This document shows positions 8,105-16,874 of a DNA stretch of 64,000 nucleotides, piece by piece (within the stretch, counting starts at the first letter, position 1; each line of letters opens with the position of its first letter). The notes under the pieces are model-generated. The model made no database searches. It had not been told where the DNA came from and was given only the letters and a program-made list of their open reading frames with translations. A program made the translations under genes and the position numbers. Origin of the DNA: UBA6059 sp040219045 (lineage in GTDB: Bacteria; Bacteroidota; Bacteroidia; Cytophagales; Cyclobacteriaceae); assembly GCA_965229505.1 (NCBI GenBank), contig OZ245881.1:2108001-2172000 (forward strand), read 5' to 3'.

Positions 8105-9271
8105 ATGAGTGAGAAATACGGCCAACGAGGAGTTTCGGCAGACAAGGAAGATGTTCATGCTGCCATCAAGCATATCGATAAGGGCCTCTTTCCGAAAGCA
8201 TTCTGCAAGATAGTACCCGACCACCTTGCCGGTGACCCTGACTACTGCACCATCATGCATGCAGATGGAGCAGGCACAAAATCCTCACTTGCCTATCTCT
8301 ATTGGCGTGAGACAGGAGATATTTCCGTTTGGAAAGGGATCGCACAGGATGCCATTATCATGAATACTGATGACCTGCTTTGTGTAGGTGCTACAGATAA
8401 CATACTACTTTCTTCTACCATCGGTCGTAACAAGCAACTCGTCCCAAGCGAGGTGATTTCTGCGATTATTAATGGGACGGAGGAGGTTCTTCAAATGCTT
8501 CGTGATCATGGCATGAACATCGTCAGTACCGGTGGTGAGACCGCAGATGTGGGTGACTTGGTGAGGACCATCATCGTCGACAGCACGGTAACCGCTCGGA
8601 TGAAACGATCTGAAGTCATCGACAACAGCCATATTCGACCAGGAGATGTCATTGTTGGCCTAGCCTCTGATGGCCAAGCCTCTTATGAGGATCAGTACAA
8701 TGGCGGCATGGGGAGCAATGGGCTGACCTCTGCTCGGCATGACATGTTTGCCAAGAAGTACAAGCAGCAGTACCCAGAGAGCTGTGATCCAGCAGTACCT
8801 GATGAATTGGCTTATATCGGACAATATTCGTTGACCGACCAGCATCCAGATGCTCCTGTGGATATTGGCAAGCTGGTGCTTTCCCCCACCCGCACCTACG
8901 CGCCAATTATCAAGGCCATCTTATCAGAATATCGTGAGGTGATTCATGGAATGATCCACTGTAGCGGCGGAGCACAGACCAAAGTCCTTCATTTTCTGGA
9001 TCAGTATCACGTCATCAAAGACAACCTTTTTGAGACTCCACTGCTGTTCAGGTTAATTCAGGAGCAAAGCGGGACCAGCTGGCAAGAGATGTACAAGGTG
9101 TTTAACATGGGCCACCGAATGGAGCTTTACGTGCCCGAAAGTATAGCTGATCAGATCATCGCTATCTCCCGATCATTCGGGGTACCGGCCAAAATCATAG
9201 GACGTGTCGAAGAATCGGCCACTAAGAAAGTGACGATTAAGTCTACACATGGGGAATTCAGCTATTCCTGA
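8105..9271 (+). CDS. purM: Phosphoribosylformylglycinamidine cyclo-ligase (AIR synthetase)
   Basis: PurM catalyses the ATP-dependent closure of FGAM to AIR in purine synthesis. The 388-residue form is longer than the E. coli enzyme (about 345) but fits the Bacteroidota version. Visible signatures are 'YCTIMHADGAGTKSSLAYLY', 'IAQDAIIMNTDDLLCVGA', the glycine-rich 'NIVSTGGETADVGD', and 'GDVIVGLASDGQASYE'. It is not clustered with other pur genes here. Its last 14 bp overlap the 3' end of the convergent acyltransferase gene. Confidence 0.9.
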   Translation: MSEKYGQRGVSADKEDVHAAIKHIDKGLFPKAFCKIVPDHLAGDPDYCTIMHADGAGTKSSLAYLYWRETGDISVWKGIAQDAIIMNTDDLLCVGATDNILLSSTIGRNKQLVPSEVISAIINGTEEVLQMLRDHGMNIVSTGGETADVGDLVRTIIVDSTVTARMKRSEVIDNSHIRPGDVIVGLASDGQASYEDQYNGGMGSNGLTSARHDMFAKKYKQQYPESCDPAVPDELAYIGQYSLTDQHPDAPVDIGKLVLSPTRTYAPIIKAILSEYREVIHGMIHCSGGAQTKVLHFLDQYHVIKDNLFETPLLFRLIQEQSGTSWQEMYKVFNMGHRMELYVPESIADQIIAISRSFGVPAKIIGRVEESATKKVTIKSTHGEFSYS

Positions 9272-10319
9272 GCTTATTGTACAGAAGTATTCCGATAGGA
9301 CTTATCAGAAACACGAAAATTCCAGCGTAAGAAGTAAATGCGCTGAGTAGTAGATATTCCAGGTAATAAACCGAAGGGAATAGAAATATGCCGATTGCTA
9401 TTTTGAGCGAAGCATGAAACATAATGTCCGGAATATACCGGGACACAATCCATCTCATTATTGCGATAGGTAAGATGTTGACCAATAGTCCTAAGCTCCT
9501 GAGTGCTTTTGTAAGCAAGCCCGAAGGTTTTCGATTGGGGCCAGTATCCTCACCCTTGACTATTTTTTCTACCACTTCGTTGGTAGGGTCAGTCGTCACT
9601 ATGTTGTCACCAAGCGCTTCAATGAGCTTATCTTCTATTTCCTGATAGGGTTCCGGTATTTGCACCAGCGCTTCTCCCATTCTCTGAGCGGTCAGTTCTT
9701 TGAGATCATGGGCCGCCTTGGCAGGGTTTTCGGCGTACATGTCTTGGTAGTCCTTCAATGGTATAGGCGGGCAGCAAGTCATGTGTACGCGACTGCCGGC
9801 TTTGGTATGCTGACTATAGTTGAAGCCTACCGGAACAATATGAAGGTCAGTCTGCCAGTCATTGGCCTCCATTGCCCCAAAGGCGATTCTGGTAAACCCC
9901 TTACTCAACGGAGGCACCCTGCGATGCAAATCATGATTTCCCTCCGGGAAGATCAACAGTGATTTCCCACCATTAAGAAGGTTATAGCAGTTGTTAAAAA
10001 CAGCCTCATTGCGGCCGAGTGATTGATAGCCGTCTCGTATCCGAAAAACAGGCATCATGTTGAGTGTGCGCAGCAGCCATGCGAGAAAGGGTTGATTGAA
10101 GACAGAAGCTCTGACCATGGAGTGAATCTCCTTATCAGAATGGCAAATCAGCATCAGAGCGTCCATGAAGGCATTTTGGTGGTTAGGCGTAAAAATGACC
10201 GGGCCTGTTGGCACGTTCTCCTTACCACAAACCTCTATGCTTTTAAAATAAAAATGAAGGCCCGTTTTAACGTAAAGCCTTAGACCTTGGAACCATATCT
10301 GTTGAATGACCCTACCCAT
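9258..10319 (-). CDS. Phospholipid/glycerol acyltransferase (PlsC superfamily)
   Basis: The 353-residue protein has an acyltransferase domain in its first 200 residues: 'VIFTPNHQNAFMDALM' with His and Asp separated by five residues, and 'LLIFPEGNHD'. The HX5D spacing differs from the HX4D of E. coli PlsC and is typical of the GPAT/LPLAT-like branch. Hydrophobic segments near residues 280-350 suggest a C-terminal membrane anchor. It probably acylates lysophosphatidate or a related membrane lipid acceptor. It lies 1 bp downstream of the bile-acid-type symporter gene, so the two are probably co-transcribed. Confidence 0.82.
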   Translation of the reverse strand: MGRVIQQIWFQGLRLYVKTGLHFYFKSIEVCGKENVPTGPVIFTPNHQNAFMDALMLICHSDKEIHSMVRASVFNQPFLAWLLRTLNMMPVFRIRDGYQSLGRNEAVFNNCYNLLNGGKSLLIFPEGNHDLHRRVPPLSKGFTRIAFGAMEANDWQTDLHIVPVGFNYSQHTKAGSRVHMTCCPPIPLKDYQDMYAENPAKAAHDLKELTAQRMGEALVQIPEPYQEIEDKLIEALGDNIVTTDPTNEVVEKIVKGEDTGPNRKPSGLLTKALRSLGLLVNILPIAIMRWIVSRYIPDIMFHASLKIAIGIFLFPSVYYLEYLLLSAFTSYAGIFVFLISPIGILLYNKLRNS

Positions 10320-10320
10320 A

Positions 10321-11235
10321 TCAGGACTGCACGGGCATCATTTGTCTCGACCAGTAAGTGGCTATCGATAAGCCCGCGATCAGGTGCCAGATTCCCCACC
10401 ACGCTGCTACTAGCGCCATTCCTCCCAGGCCATCAAAAAAGCTAAAAATGAGCAGTAAGCCCAATCCGGAGTTTTGTATTCCCGTCTCTATGGACAAGGA
10501 CCTGCAATCAGACTCCTGAAGTCCTGACAATCTACCGATTCCATAGCCAGTGCTCAGGGCGACAGCATTGTGCAGTAGCACATAGAATAGCACGAGATAG
10601 AGGTAGTTTACGATGTTGTCGAGATTGGCCGCAATTGCCACTACTATTAGCGCTGCAAAAATCAGAATAGAGATAGGCTTGATTATTTTCTGGGCCCTAT
10701 CGGAAAAAGAGGGCATATATTTTCTGGTAAGCATACCGAGGAGCAAAGGAACTCCGAGGATCAAGGCAATGGTCTCGAAGACCGACTGGGAATCGATAGA
10801 AACCTGCTGTAAGATCATTGCCGTAGGCTCATAGAGGCCTGCCCAGAAGGCCAGATTGAATGGGGTCATGACCACAGAAAGGGCAGTAGAAAAGGCTGTG
10901 AGGCTTACACTCAAAGCAACATTACCCTTGGACATAGCGGACATGAAATTGGAGACATTGCCACCCGGGCAAGCGGCCACCAGCATCATGCCAAGCGCGA
11001 TACTGGGAGTAGGTTCTAATAAGATGATCAGCAGGTAGGTCAGGAGCGGCAGAGCCAGGAACTGAGAGATTATTCCGGCTATGGCTGACTTGGGATGGCG
11101 AATGAGGTAGAGAAAATCGGTGGGCTTTAGCTCAAGGGCTACCCCGTACATGATAAAAGCCAGACAGACGTTGAGCCAAAAGACATTGTCTTGGTTGAAG
11201 TTCAGTATGATTTCATCAACAGGCGTCCCGGCCAT
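10321..11235 (-). CDS. Bile acid:sodium symporter (BASS) family transporter
   Basis: The 304-residue protein has about nine or ten membrane segments and family motifs 'VALELKPTDF', 'LVAACPGGNVSNFMSAM' and 'GIQNSGLGLLL'. The first crossing motif (ACPGGNVSN) holds the Na+-binding residues of the family. Bacterial BASS proteins import organic acids with Na+; the substrate here cannot be read from sequence. It is the promoter-proximal gene of a two-gene minus-strand unit with the acyltransferase. A terminator of the next gene to the right lies about 60 bp upstream of its start. Confidence 0.82.
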   Translation of the reverse strand: MAGTPVDEIILNFNQDNVFWLNVCLAFIMYGVALELKPTDFLYLIRHPKSAIAGIISQFLALPLLTYLLIILLEPTPSIALGMMLVAACPGGNVSNFMSAMSKGNVALSVSLTAFSTALSVVMTPFNLAFWAGLYEPTAMILQQVSIDSQSVFETIALILGVPLLLGMLTRKYMPSFSDRAQKIIKPISILIFAALIVVAIAANLDNIVNYLYLVLFYVLLHNAVALSTGYGIGRLSGLQESDCRSLSIETGIQNSGLGLLLIFSFFDGLGGMALVAAWWGIWHLIAGLSIATYWSRQMMPVQS

Positions 11236-11292
11236 CTTTTGGGGTTAAGTTGGGATTTTCAAGATAGTGAAAATTATATTTTGGGCAGATTT

Positions 11293-11328
11293 AAAAAAAG
11301 CAGGTTAGCCCAATAGCCAGAACCTGCT
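11293..11328 (-). terminator. Terminator of the M28 peptidase gene
   Basis: On the minus strand AGCAGGTT and AACCTGCT form an 8-bp stem around a 14-nt loop, followed by seven T. It lies 175 bp downstream of the peptidase stop; the 174 bp between holds no gene that I can see. Confidence 0.75.
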
Positions 11329-11502
11329 CTTTGATTACAATTAATGTCTGTCTATAAAGTTATGAGTCTTGTTCAGATTGTTCGAGATCGAGGCTTGCGA
11401 TGTTTTGAAAATGTGAGTTTACGTATGTAAATGATCATCTTTCAAAACTAGCGTAACGAATAGATCGACGGTTCCACGATGGACATTATGGGCAGACTCT
11501 AA

Positions 11503-12948
11503 TTAGTCACCCCACCTCCAGTCTCCAGCAATCTTCAGCTTGAGCTTGAGTCCGTGACGCTCAAGGAATGTCTTAGTCGCAGCGTCATCGAGCTTAGCAG
11601 CAGGCAGTTGATCGGCCATTGCGAGCTCATAGAGCGCCATAGAGCAAATGCGTACATTGTTTTCCAGGTGTTGCTTATTGACCAAGGCAATATCATCACA
11701 GTCGGCATGATAGCAGTCGTAGATTGAGCGGTCGCCTCCACCCATGGCAGAGAAGTAAGGGATACCCTCCATCATGAACGGCTGCTGGTCACTATGCAGA
11801 CCTGCGCGGTTGGCAAAGTCATTGGCAAATGAAGTATCAACAGCCTGAATCTTAGCTCCTACAGCTCTGAAGAACTCTTCAGCCTCTGCTCTACCTCCTG
11901 CGCTTAGTCCTCTTGGGTCAGTACCAGAGTCAAGGTTCATGATGTACTTGATATTATCTATCGTACCCGCTTCTTTGTTTACACGCACATAGTCGCGAGA
12001 ACCAAGTAAGCCTTGCTCTTCACCCATCCACATGACAAACTCGATGGTACGTTTTGGCTTGATGTCCAGCGCCTTAAAAGTACGCGCCATATCGATGACG
12101 GAGAATGAACCTATACCATTGTCAATGGCACCTGTGGCCAAATCCCAGCTGTCGAGGTGCCCGCCAACGATGATCTTCTCTTCAGGATAATCGGTACCCT
12201 CCAAAGTGGCAATGACGTTTCGTGCTTTGATATTGTCAGAGATATTAGTCATCTCGATTTTCGCTTTGACGGTCTCTTCAAGCAATCGCTCCTTTAGCGC
12301 AAAGCCATCTTCATAGCTGATGCAAACCGCAGGAATAGGGATCAGCTTACCCGTAACGGATGCCGTGCCTGTTAGCAATACTCCACCCGGCACCTGGTTG
12401 AAGATGATCAGCCCGATCGCACCATAGTCGGTAGCAAGCTTAGTCTTTTCAGATCGATGTAGATTCTCCACATCTCCACTTTCCGGTAGGATACTGATGT
12501 AGCACATGGCAATCTTGCCTTTGACTTGATCTTTTACTGCTTCGAAATCGGCTTCCAGCCCATTTCCTACATCAATGATCTCCGCTTCGATGTTGGCTTC
12601 AACAGGGGAGTGTGCAAGGCTGATCACGCTTACATCAGCGAATTGGCCATCCGCATCCGTCACCTGAAGGTCGACTTCACCGCGTGTCCAGGTTTCGACT
12701 TCAAAGGGATGATATTTGACATTGTCATAGCCATAGGACTTAAATAGATTATACGTCTCCTCCTCGGCCATTTTTGCGTTAGGAGAGCCGGTAAGTCTGT
12801 GACCAATGGTCGACATAGACTTGGCCAATGTTTCATAGACTTTGGAGTTGGCCCTGACCTCCTGATCAATCTTTGTAAGCATATCCGCCTCAGGAGCGGG
12901 GCTACATGCAGCCAGTGCTGCAACGAGAATTGTGATTATTCGCTTCAT
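11503..12948 (-). CDS. M28-family metallopeptidase lipoprotein (carboxypeptidase Q-like)
   Basis: A lipoprotein signal (ALAAC) starts this 481-residue protein. A PA-like insert lies near residues 120-230. The zinc-peptidase core follows: 'IIVGGHLDSWDLATGAIDNG' (His and Asp ligands), 'FVMWMGEEQGLLGSRDYV' (Glu-Glu), 'NLDSGTDPRGLSAGG' (Asp), and a late His in 'YDCYHADCDD'. This set matches co-catalytic M28 aminopeptidases or carboxypeptidase Q-like enzymes that clip peptides outside the cytoplasm. It stands alone, divergent from the next lipoprotein gene, with its own terminator. Confidence 0.85.
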   Translation of the reverse strand: MKRIITILVAALAACSPAPEADMLTKIDQEVRANSKVYETLAKSMSTIGHRLTGSPNAKMAEEETYNLFKSYGYDNVKYHPFEVETWTRGEVDLQVTDADGQFADVSVISLAHSPVEANIEAEIIDVGNGLEADFEAVKDQVKGKIAMCYISILPESGDVENLHRSEKTKLATDYGAIGLIIFNQVPGGVLLTGTASVTGKLIPIPAVCISYEDGFALKERLLEETVKAKIEMTNISDNIKARNVIATLEGTDYPEEKIIVGGHLDSWDLATGAIDNGIGSFSVIDMARTFKALDIKPKRTIEFVMWMGEEQGLLGSRDYVRVNKEAGTIDNIKYIMNLDSGTDPRGLSAGGRAEAEEFFRAVGAKIQAVDTSFANDFANRAGLHSDQQPFMMEGIPYFSAMGGGDRSIYDCYHADCDDIALVNKQHLENNVRICSMALYELAMADQLPAAKLDDAATKTFLERHGLKLKLKIAGDWRWGD

Positions 12949-13069
12949 ATTCTTTTAGTTAGGTACCCCAAATTAGCACAGCATGATTTGGGACGCAATA
13001 TCATTATATAAATGGTCTGATTTCCAACCATTATTGGGTCTGAGCGGTCTTTACCCCAAATCATGAAAA

Positions 13070-13822
13070 ATGAAAAACCTACTCATTGCAATAATAAGTT
13101 TATCAATCTTGGGATGTGGTGAGGATCATATTGTACAGCCTCTCCAAACCGGGCTTGGAGGGTCATCTGAGGTGACTGTTATCTCGGCACCTACCCTTCA
13201 GATAGATGAACTCTTTTCTGATGATTTCAATATCATCTCGGCCACTCCGTATGAAAGCCATTTCGAGATAATTGTGCAGTACAGTGGTGGTTGCGCAGAT
13301 CATCAGTTTGAACTGTACTGGGATCACCTGGTAGCCGAATCTTTTCCGGCTCAGACGTGGATGATATTAGCACATCTGGAAATTGATGATCCTTGTGACG
13401 GAATAGTCACTGATACCCTGAGCATTGCCTACCAAAGCATCGATGGCTTTAGCAATCAGGACATGATCGTGCACCTGGTCAACGGGAGTAGCGATCAGGC
13501 TGTGATGATAGATTCGCGTGGTACGGCACTGATGACTGACGGTTGCACCCTTGAAGTCGACCTGGAAAGGGCTATTTGTGGATACGGGATTTGGGGTGAT
13601 CTGTACTTTAAGCTACCACAAGGTATGGGTGCCTGGGAGCATGTATGGCTGCAACCTTTGGTGGGCACAGAAGAGATGGAGCTGATGAACCCGGCCGCAG
13701 GATCAGGTGTAAAGGTGCAGGTAAAGCCCATCTTCGGTTATCAATGGCAGTCAGATCTGGGTATGTGTCAGGCCCTACCGGAAGGGTTGATCCTACCGGT
13801 GGAAGTGCTCTGTATGGAGTAA
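13070..13822 (+). CDS. Lipoprotein of unknown function
   Basis: The 250-residue product has a clear lipoprotein signal (SLSILGC at about residues 11-17) and then a beta-rich, Cys-containing body (for example 'IIVQYSGGCADHQFELYWD' and 'EHVWLQPLVGTEEMELMNP'). I do not recognise the family. The ATG at 13070 is used because another ATG seven bases earlier is in a different frame. It is flanked on both sides by sequences containing GGTCTGA half-sites and by an inverted repeat of 11 bp upstream (see findings). Confidence 0.65.
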   Translation: MKNLLIAIISLSILGCGEDHIVQPLQTGLGGSSEVTVISAPTLQIDELFSDDFNIISATPYESHFEIIVQYSGGCADHQFELYWDHLVAESFPAQTWMILAHLEIDDPCDGIVTDTLSIAYQSIDGFSNQDMIVHLVNGSSDQAVMIDSRGTALMTDGCTLEVDLERAICGYGIWGDLYFKLPQGMGAWEHVWLQPLVGTEEMELMNPAAGSGVKVQVKPIFGYQWQSDLGMCQALPEGLILPVEVLCME

Positions 13823-13857
13823 GACGAGTTGTTAATATACCGTTTCCAACGGCTCAT

Positions 13858-13890
13858 ATTGGTCTGACCACTCGCAGTGGTCTGACCAAT
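13858..13890. promoter_or_regulatory. Two tandem TGGTCTGACCA palindromes
   Basis: Perfect 11-bp palindromes lie at 13860-13870 and 13878-13888, 18 bp centre to centre; each fits TNGTN3ACNA, the operator pattern of FadR-subfamily GntR regulators. Together they also form a longer imperfect stem with a 3-nt loop. They sit between convergent genes, so their role is unclear. Confidence 0.45.
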
Positions 13891-13924
13891 TGGTTTTCAC
13901 CTCCACTGAAGCGCAGTTGGAGCG

Positions 13925-13963
13925 AAAAAAGACCTACGAAGTTTTTGAAACTTCGTAGGTCTT
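13925..13963 (-). terminator. Strong hairpin terminator for the NifU-like gene
   Basis: A perfect 16-bp stem (13929-13944 with 13948-13963) closes a 3-nt loop. Read on the minus strand it is followed by six T. It lies downstream of nfuA and probably also stops readthrough from the plus-strand lipoprotein gene, although there is no T run on that strand. Confidence 0.8.
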
Positions 13964-14052
13964 CGTGCTAATCCAGTATCAGGTCAAAGCGAACCGAACC
14001 TCCGAAGCATATGTAGTTGGACTAAATCATCCTTCGCTAAAGCTTCGGTCGA

Positions 14053-14628
14053 TCAAACGCCCTCGGCTATGACTTCCTGTACCTCCGGTACCATTCGCTT
14101 AAGCAGGTTCTCAATGCCAGCTTTTAAAGTAATGGTGGAGGAAGGACAGCCGCTACAAGATCCCTGGAGGAGTACTTTCACCTTGCCCTCTTCGAAAGAG
14201 TGAAAAGTGATCGCTCCACCGTCCTGCTCTACGGCTGGACGGATATACTCATCAAGGATACCTTTGATCTTCTTTTCGGCCTCAGTATCATCTTCGTTGA
14301 TCTCATTGCCATCAGCAACTGCATCTGTCAGCAGCGGCTTTTCGGCTTCCAGATAGGCTTTGATATAGTCTTTGAGTTCGTACTTGATTTCCTCCCATTC
14401 CTTGGACTCATCTTTGGTGATGGTCACAAAGTTGCTCATGTAGAATACCCGCTTGACATAAGGAAAATTAAAGAGCTCCTGCGCGAGCGGCGCACTGGCC
14501 GCACTTTCCTGATCAGGAAAATCCTGGCTTACACCTTCCGGCATAAGCATGAAATTCACCACAAACTTTAGCGAGTTGGGGTTGGGATTAGCTTCTAGAT
14601 ATATATTGACGACTCTGGTCTCTGTCAT
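14053..14628 (-). CDS. NifU/NfuA-family Fe-S cluster carrier
   Basis: The 191-residue protein pairs an N-terminal Scaffold-protein Nfu/NifU-N domain (about residues 5-95, 'LEANPNPNSLKFVVNFML') with a C-terminal NifU domain ('IRPAVEQDGGAITFHSF', 'VLLQGSCSGCPSSTITLK'). The CxxC in 'CSGCPSS' holds a transient [4Fe-4S] cluster that is passed to client enzymes. Clients in this window could include QueG and the HdrD-like pair. It is the only gene on its transcript, with the strong hairpin at 13925-13963 downstream. Confidence 0.88.
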   Translation of the reverse strand: MTETRVVNIYLEANPNPNSLKFVVNFMLMPEGVSQDFPDQESAASAPLAQELFNFPYVKRVFYMSNFVTITKDESKEWEEIKYELKDYIKAYLEAEKPLLTDAVADGNEINEDDTEAEKKIKGILDEYIRPAVEQDGGAITFHSFEEGKVKVLLQGSCSGCPSSTITLKAGIENLLKRMVPEVQEVIAEGV

Positions 14629-14827
14629 GATCGTGATCTTTTGAATCTATATAAATGCAAAACTCGGGCAATAGTTCAATAGTTCGGCACAATTCTGAGA
14701 AGAATTGATCTGTCGGGGAATTTCAGCAGTTCGAATTTTGACTGACTTATGGTCTCAGCAAGACGGTAAGACCAGTGGCGGGCCAGACTGGGAAGTTTTG
14801 ACTTGTACCTTATACCACCTTAATGTT

Positions 14828-15346
14828 CTATTCCTTAATGAGATAGCCTATTTGAGGATTTTCAGTCCTGTATTTAACAACATAATCTGAGTTGTTCAGA
14901 GAGTGGCCTCTAAATTGTGCCTTTCTGATTATCAATTCGTCTCCAACTCTATATGTAAAATCTAAAATGGATAAACGCTTTGAAATTGATAGACATGCGG
15001 TCTGAGAATAGTTGTATTCTTCAGATAATACAGGCAGGTCAAAATGAACTACAACAGATTTAGGATCTAAAGGATCGTAATTTAGAAGAAACTCTTCTCC
15101 ATCTTCAATATTTGAGTACCCCTTTCCAACGGCATTTGTGTATTCATTACCATTGATAACATACTTTATTTTAATCATCCTTTTGCCTTCATCGTAAACT
15201 GAGCAAACTGTAGTTTTTCCTTTGCGGGCCACATCAACTTGTCTTTCTTCTTCAATTCGAAAAAGAAAGAAGAATGTCCCAAAAAGCACTAGAATGGCAA
15301 CAATTGGAGGAATATATTTGCTTTTGAAGAATATTGGTAGATTCAA
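14828..15346 (-). CDS. Small single-pass membrane protein of unknown function
   Basis: The 172-residue product has one N-terminal membrane segment ('YIPPIVAILVLFGTFFFLF') and then a soluble, mostly beta part with 'MIKIKYVINGNEYTNAVGKG' and 'EFLLNYDPLDPKSVVVH', which resembles a DUF3592-like fold. Base composition is more AT-rich than in neighbouring genes. It lies 66 bp downstream of a symporter gene on the same strand. I cannot give a function. Confidence 0.6.
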   Translation of the reverse strand: MNLPIFFKSKYIPPIVAILVLFGTFFFLFRIEEERQVDVARKGKTTVCSVYDEGKRMIKIKYVINGNEYTNAVGKGYSNIEDGEEFLLNYDPLDPKSVVVHFDLPVLSEEYNYSQTACLSISKRLSILDFTYRVGDELIIRKAQFRGHSLNNSDYVVKYRTENPQIGYLIKE

Positions 15347-15412
15347 TTTTGTTCTTCAGTTATTATCTCTCTAACCTGGTCTTAGCTTCTCGCGGAGACC
15401 AAATCCAGTTGG

Positions 15413-16828
15413 CTAATCCACATACTTCTGCAGCTCTCCTTCTGACTTAGCGATCAGGGTAGACACAGTGGCATCACCGGATACGTTCACCACCGTGCGG
15501 AACATGTCCAGAGGCCGGTCTATTGGGAAGATGATGGCAATCCAGGCAGGGTTAAGACCCACAGACTGTAGAACAATGATCATCATGATGAGTCCGGCAC
15601 TAGGAACCGCCGCAGCACCGATGGAGGCTAGTGATGCGGTCAATACGATCACCAGCTGCTGCCCAATCGTCAAATCGATCATATGAAGCTGTGCCATGAA
15701 GATCACCGCTACAGCTTGATGCAGGCTGGTACCATCCATATTGACGGTAGCACCGATGGGCAGTACGAAACTGGAAATAGATCTGGGGACACCCATATTG
15801 TCCTCTACACATTCCATGGTTACCGGTAGGGTAGCGGCACTAGAGCTTGTCGAGAAAGCCAGAAACTGAGCAGGGCTCATGTTTTTGAAAAATTCCCGGT
15901 AGGTGAGCTTAGGTACAAAGCTGGTGACGATCAGCGGATAAAGCACGAAAACAACGAAAGCCAATCCAGCCATCAGGGTAATGGCATAAGAACCCAACCC
16001 AAGGAAGAGCTCAAACACTTCGCCGGGTGTATCCGCCATTTTAGCGACAATTCCGGCCAATAAGGCGAAGACGAAGAATGGTGCGGCTTTCATGACGAGC
16101 TCTACCATTTTGAGGAAAACCCCATTGATACCTTGTATGAAGTCAATGACAGGTGCAGCCTGATCCTTGGGGATAAGCACCAGCGTGATACCAAAGAAGA
16201 TGGCGAAGAATATCACCTGCAGCATGAGTTGATTACTTGAAATGGACAGAATGATATTTTCGGGTACCATATCGACGATGAACTGCAACGGTGAAGCCTC
16301 TTTTTGAGCCTCTGCCGTACTCTGCATCTTCTCAAGGTTTTCTCTTTCCGCTTCACTTAGTTCGCGTCCCTTCTGGGCATCCGACAGGTAGCCTTGATAT
16401 TGCGGATCAGATAAGAAGGACTGCCCATCCTGTGATAGGCCCATGTCATTGTCTTCCAGCCAGATTTCATAGGAGAGGCGATTTTTGATCCGCTGCTCCT
16501 CATCCATGTAAGTGCCCGGCTTGATGATATTGACAAAAAGCAATCCCACGGTCACTGCCATGAGAGTCGTACCCATATATGCGAGGAGCGTCTTACCTCC
16601 AAGTCGACCAAGTTTGGATACATCACTGAGCCCTGCCACACCATTGATGATGGAGAATAGTACAAGCGGTACCGCGATAAATTTGAGTAGACGAATGAAT
16701 ATCGTACCGAAAGGGTCTATCCAGTTGATGGTAAATTCATTCCAACCCAACAGACTCGAAATGAAAGCCCAAACGACTCCCAATACGAGCCCGATCATGA
16801 TTTTGACGTGTAGAGGCAACTTCTTCAT
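15413..16828 (-). CDS. Dicarboxylate/amino acid:cation symporter (DAACS), long form
   Basis: Family signatures include 'LAFSTSSSAATLPVTMECVE' (hairpin HP1) and 'LPIGATVNMDGTSLHQAVAV' (TM7/NMDGT region). Such proteins bring in glutamate, aspartate or C4-dicarboxylates with Na+ or H+. At 471 residues it exceeds its tandem neighbour (437) because of a hydrophilic insert at about residues 110-175 rich in charged residues. The gene lies 46 bp downstream of the paralogue, so the two are probably co-transcribed. Substrate preference cannot be told. Confidence 0.85.
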   Translation of the reverse strand: MKKLPLHVKIMIGLVLGVVWAFISSLLGWNEFTINWIDPFGTIFIRLLKFIAVPLVLFSIINGVAGLSDVSKLGRLGGKTLLAYMGTTLMAVTVGLLFVNIIKPGTYMDEEQRIKNRLSYEIWLEDNDMGLSQDGQSFLSDPQYQGYLSDAQKGRELSEAERENLEKMQSTAEAQKEASPLQFIVDMVPENIILSISSNQLMLQVIFFAIFFGITLVLIPKDQAAPVIDFIQGINGVFLKMVELVMKAAPFFVFALLAGIVAKMADTPGEVFELFLGLGSYAITLMAGLAFVVFVLYPLIVTSFVPKLTYREFFKNMSPAQFLAFSTSSSAATLPVTMECVEDNMGVPRSISSFVLPIGATVNMDGTSLHQAVAVIFMAQLHMIDLTIGQQLVIVLTASLASIGAAAVPSAGLIMMIIVLQSVGLNPAWIAIIFPIDRPLDMFRTVVNVSGDATVSTLIAKSEGELQKYVD

Positions 16829-16874
16829 AATGCTAATTAGCCAATTTCAAATTCTTCTCAATCCAAAAAGTGGA

